From assembly GCA_037447125.1 (NCBI GenBank), contig JBBIHG010000001.1:62001-126000 (forward strand): 64,000 nucleotides of DNA. The letters are read 5' to 3'. Below are positions 61,492 to 64,000 of this stretch, one piece after another. The number at the start of each line of letters is the position of its first letter. Positions within the stretch are counted from its first letter, which is position 1. Below the pieces are notes generated by a model that made no database searches, was not told the DNA's origin, and was given only the letters and a program-made list of their open reading frames with translations. The position numbers and the translations under genes are program-made. The stretch is from UBA2029 sp037447125. Lineage in GTDB: Bacteria > Chloroflexota > Anaerolineae > Aggregatilineales > Aggregatilineaceae.

Positions 61492-62331
61492 CTATTCGGA
61501 GATGACTTCCAGGTAGTTGCGCGCCGCCCAGCCGTAGCGCTGTGGGTCGTCGGGGTCTTCCAGCCGCCACCATTCCAGGCCATCAGCGGTTTGTGGCCCT
61601 TCAACGACGACGAAAACGGCTTCCTCAGGAGCCAGGAACCGAGGGGTGCCCCCATAGCCTGGTGTTGAGCGGATGTTGAGGCCGCTACTCCCTACCCCAA
61701 CTACCTTGACCAGCACGCCTATGGTGAGATTTCCGGGCGGCAGAGAGGGACTCGGAATGGGTGTGGGCAGCGCGATGGTTGAGGTAGGCTGCGCCGGACG
61801 AATCGGCGTCGGCCACAAGCCCTGGCTATCTGTTTCGCCCTGCCCCGCCCCGCCCAGAAAGTCCTGGCTGAGCGTTGGTTGCGGCGTGATCACCTGGACA
61901 CGCGGCACCTGGTCGCCCGGCGTCTTCGGCTCCGCCAGAGCCGAGAAAGCCAGCACGAGTACCAGCGTCATGGCCCCGACGACCGCGACCATGATGACCA
62001 GCGACCACCAGGGCAAGTACAGCCCACTGCTGCCCGCGTCTCGCCGCGCTGCCGGACGAGGGGGCATTCCCAGAAGCGCCTGTCGCGGCGGCGGCAGGGC
62101 GCTACTGTGCGCCTGGCGGCTGTCGCGGCGACGGCGGGCGCGCCGGTCATGCTGGCTGCCGGGGGCGGCTGGTGGGTTAGGGCGTGCACCGAGCGGCTGC
62201 AACGGCACGAGCGGGCGGGTTGGCTGAGCCGTGCCGGTGTCCGGCAGCGGTTGCCGTTCTCGCTGATCCGGCAGATCACCTGAGGCACGTGGGGGCTGGC
62301 TGTCGGGCGCGCTTCCGCCAGGAGGCTGCAT
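61492..62331 (-). CDS. Single-pass membrane protein with C-terminal bacterial SH3 domain
   Basis: A 279-residue protein. The cytoplasmic N-terminus (1-105) is disordered, rich in Pro, Arg and Gln. A TM helix is near 112-135 (IMVAVVGAMTLVLVLAFSAL). A Pro/Thr/Ser linker (140-205) follows. The C-terminal SH3b domain (about 208-279) shows GLNIRSTPGYGGTPRFLAPE, VVVEGPQ, WWRLEDPD and GWAARNYLEV. Such domains bind peptidoglycan. ATG at 62331 is preferred over GTG at 62358. It is the first gene of the operon with ligA, a link without clear logic. Confidence 0.82.
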   Translation of the reverse strand: MQPPGGSAPDSQPPRASGDLPDQRERQPLPDTGTAQPTRPLVPLQPLGARPNPPAAPGSQHDRRARRRRDSRQAHSSALPPPRQALLGMPPRPAARRDAGSSGLYLPWWSLVIMVAVVGAMTLVLVLAFSALAEPKTPGDQVPRVQVITPQPTLSQDFLGGAGQGETDSQGLWPTPIRPAQPTSTIALPTPIPSPSLPPGNLTIGVLVKVVGVGSSGLNIRSTPGYGGTPRFLAPEEAVFVVVEGPQTADGLEWWRLEDPDDPQRYGWAARNYLEVISE

Positions 62332-62390
62332 GGCTCCGCTCACTTCCTGACCCGTCACAACACTGTCTGAGCTTCATGAGTCATGGCGTT

Positions 62391-62399
62391 AGTATACCA
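62391..62399 (-). promoter_or_regulatory. Extended -10 promoter of the SH3-ligA-rlmI operon
   Basis: The minus strand reads TGGTATACT inside TGTGGTATACT, 60 bases before the SH3 gene start. The same 11-base string precedes the AddAB-like operon. Confidence 0.45.
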
Positions 62400-62496
62400 C
62401 AGCCGAAGGGCGCTACACGTCGCTCTCTTGACAGGCGTCCACCGGATGCAGTACGCTTGGCGCGCTGCGCCCGCACATGAGCGCACGAGAGACGCC

Positions 62497-63588
62497 ATGC
62501 CGTACTTCGAGTACACCGGTAACCTGCACGTCCACACGCCCTACTCGGACGGAGAGGGCAGCCACGAGCACGTCGCCCAGGCTGCGCTTCTGGCCGGGCT
62601 GGACTTCCTGATCTTCACCGACCACAATGTGCGCGTGGGGGGGATCGAGGGCTATTACGGCGACGACTCGCGCGGCTACGTGCTGTTGCTTGCCGGAGAG
62701 GAAGTCCACGACCGGACGCGCAACCCGCAGGGTAACCATGTCCTGGTCTTCGGCACGGAGTGTGAGCTTGCGGGACATGCTCACAGCCTCCCTGCCCTGC
62801 TGAGCGCCGCCGAGCAGGCTGGCGGCCTGAGCTTCATCGCCCACCCGGACGATACAGCCGTTGAGTGGTTGGGCGAGCCGGCGATGCCCTGGCTGGATCG
62901 CTATGTGGATGGCTTCACCGGCCTTGAGGTGTGGAACTACATGTCGCGCTTCAAGGATTACCTGCCCGACCGCCGGACGGCGATCCGCAACGTCTTTCGC
63001 CCGGACGACGTGATGACCGGCCCCTCGCCAGAGACGCTTGCCTTGTGGGATAAGCTTCTTGAGATGGGCTTCCAGGTGGTGGGGATCGGCTCCGCCGATG
63101 CGCACGGCACGCGCGTGTCCATGGGACCGCTGTCGCATGTGGTCTTCCCCTACGATTTCCTGTTTAGCTCGGTGAACACGCACATCTTCACCAGGTCCGC
63201 CCTGACCGGCGAACTGGACTATGACAAAGCCCAGATATACCAGGCGCTCAAGGAAGGGCGTGCCTTCATTGGCTACGACATTCCGGGCAGCACGCGCGGC
63301 TTTCGCTTTTCCGCTCAGGGACAGAACGTTACCGCGATCATGGGCGAGACGATCCGGCTGGGGCATGGTGTGACGCTCCAGGCGTTGGCCCCTGCCCGCG
63401 CGCGCATCCGCCTGGTGCGCTGCGGGGAGATCATCGCCGAGGAAAAACAAGCTGAGAACCTGACCCATGTCGTGCGGGACCCTGGCCCGTACCGTGTCGA
63501 GGTCTGGCGTTCGTATCGCGGGCGCGAGCGCATGTGGATTCTCAGCAATCCTATCTACGTCGAGCTCACCCCTGGGCGGATACGCTGA
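62497..63588 (+). CDS. PHP-domain metallohydrolase (CehA/McbA-like)
   Basis: A 363-residue protein with a polymerase-and-histidinol-phosphatase domain. Metal-binding motifs are NLHVHTPYSDGEGSHE and FLIFTDHNVRV near the start, then LLAGEEVHD, FIAHPDDTAVEW and GIGSADAHGTRV. The last 80 residues form a strand-rich domain (FRFSAQGQNVTAIMGETIRL) as in CehA-like hydrolases. The substrate, probably a phosphoester or ester, is unknown. ATG at 62497 follows GAGAGA. Confidence 0.88.
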   Translation: MPYFEYTGNLHVHTPYSDGEGSHEHVAQAALLAGLDFLIFTDHNVRVGGIEGYYGDDSRGYVLLLAGEEVHDRTRNPQGNHVLVFGTECELAGHAHSLPALLSAAEQAGGLSFIAHPDDTAVEWLGEPAMPWLDRYVDGFTGLEVWNYMSRFKDYLPDRRTAIRNVFRPDDVMTGPSPETLALWDKLLEMGFQVVGIGSADAHGTRVSMGPLSHVVFPYDFLFSSVNTHIFTRSALTGELDYDKAQIYQALKEGRAFIGYDIPGSTRGFRFSAQGQNVTAIMGETIRLGHGVTLQALAPARARIRLVRCGEIIAEEKQAENLTHVVRDPGPYRVEVWRSYRGRERMWILSNPIYVELTPGRIR

Positions 63589-63617
63589 CCCGCACTGCCT
63601 TCTGTCCTCGTCAAACT

Positions 63618-63646
63618 TCGTCAAGACGGCCAACCTGCGCTATACT
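63618..63646 (+). promoter_or_regulatory. uvrB promoter
   Basis: TCGTCA (63618-63623, four of six), a 17-base spacer and TATACT (63641-63646). The predicted start lies near 63653, inside the LexA box. Confidence 0.55.
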
Positions 63647-63649
63647 CTA

Positions 63650-63661
63650 GAACTTGCGTTC
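63650..63661. promoter_or_regulatory. LexA operator (GAAC-N4-GTTC) of uvrB
   Basis: GAACTTGCGTTC is a perfect match to the Gram-positive Cheo-type LexA box, also described for the Chloroflexota member Dehalococcoides. It overlaps the predicted transcription start. A second, overlapping palindrome TGCGTTCGAACGCA covers 63655-63668. Confidence 0.75.
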
Positions 63662-63692
63662 GAACGCAGGGAGTCCCACAGGGAGTGTCGCC

Positions 63693-64000
63693 ATGCCCGG
63701 TTTTGAGCTTGTCTCCGACTACCAGCCGACCGGTGACCAGCCGCAGGCCATCAGCGCGCTCGCCGAGGGCCTGGCTGCCGGATACCGCTTCCAGACGCTG
63801 CTCGGCGCGACCGGCACCGGCAAGACCTACACTGTCGCCAATGTCATCGCCCAGGTGCAGCGTCCTACCCTGGTGCTGGCTCACAACAAGACGCTGGCAG
63901 CCCAGCTTTATGCGGAGTTCAAGGAGTTCTTCCCGCGCAACGCGGTAGAGTACTTTGTCTCCTACTATGACTACTACCAGCCAGAAGCCTACGTGCCGCG
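63693..64000 (+). CDS. uvrB: Excinuclease ABC subunit B, 3' part beyond the window
   Basis: Only the first 102 residues are visible. UvrB is the damage-verifying helicase-like subunit of nucleotide excision repair. FELVSDYQPTGDQPQAISAL, the Walker A motif LLGATGTGKTYTVAN, LAHNKTLAAQLYAEFKEFFP and the beta-hairpin start YFVSYYDYYQPEAYVP are unmistakable. ATG at 63693 follows GGGAG. The LexA box 32 bases upstream marks it as SOS-regulated. Confidence 0.98.
   Translation, partial: MPGFELVSDYQPTGDQPQAISALAEGLAAGYRFQTLLGATGTGKTYTVANVIAQVQRPTLVLAHNKTLAAQLYAEFKEFFPRNAVEYFVSYYDYYQPEAYVP

Overview
The window is a gene-dense, GC-rich bacterial chromosome segment with about 50 protein genes, three tRNAs and no rRNA, CRISPR array, insertion sequence or prophage block. 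Gene content and style point to Chloroflexota, probably an Anaerolineae-like lineage. The pointers are a LytR-CpsA-Psr protein with a long Thr/Pro linker, a PTPS-related giant membrane protein, many GAF-type histidine kinases, a BTAD regulator, TrmFO, and GAAC-N4-GTTC boxes of the Gram-positive/Chloroflexi LexA type. This assignment is inference from the sequence alone. The first gene (L,D-transpeptidase) and the last (uvrB) are cut by the window ends.

Layout. 1-5.4 kb: cell envelope and transport genes (L,D-transpeptidase, an orphan MalK-type ATPase, a GT2 glycosyltransferase, LCP). 5.4-13.6 kb, minus strand: a DNA-repair operon running from an AddB-like helicase through a UvrD-type helicase, a stand-alone Fe-S RecB-type nuclease and RecJ to YigZ. 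It looks like an AddAB machine split over three genes. 13.6-14.0 kb: a gene-free stretch with a near-consensus minus-strand promoter, a palindrome and a strong hairpin. 14-20 kb, minus strand: trpS, tRNA-Arg(UCG), and an operon of two S41 proteases, smpB and an unknown gene. 20-26.4 kb: a REC-GAF-kinase hybrid, a TPR membrane protein, tRNA-Leu(GAG), plsX-fabF and a lytic transglycosylase. 26.7-31 kb: trmFO, hflX, a small membrane protein and an intact tyrosine integrase. 31.3-38 kb, minus strand: a response regulator-kinase-cobalamin adenosyltransferase operon and acnA. 38-42 kb: an uncharacterised two-gene cassette, tRNA-Arg(UCU) and a BTAD regulator with an eroded P-loop. 42-45.6 kb: an operon of an HhH protein, a DUF971 protein, an unknown, hpt and a CCA-type nucleotidyltransferase. 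45.6-50.2 kb, minus strand: rsmD, a URO-D-family protein, a TPR protein and the giant membrane protein. 50.4-64 kb: a Ser/Thr kinase, ftsH, an M19 dipeptidase, an acyl-CoA ligase, a catalytically degenerate tyrosine recombinase, rlmI, ligA, an SH3 protein, a PHP hydrolase and uvrB.

How it fits together. DNA repair is the main theme: AddB-like/UvrD-like/nuclease/RecJ, LigA and UvrB. Candidate LexA operators lie at the predicted transcription starts of uvrB (perfect match) and of the AddAB-like operon (one mismatch). A third, extended GAAC-N4-GTTC palindrome precedes the lytic transglycosylase. This suggests a local SOS regulon that links end resection, excision repair and wall remodelling. The rest is translation and tRNA maintenance, fatty-acid synthesis, and envelope turnover.
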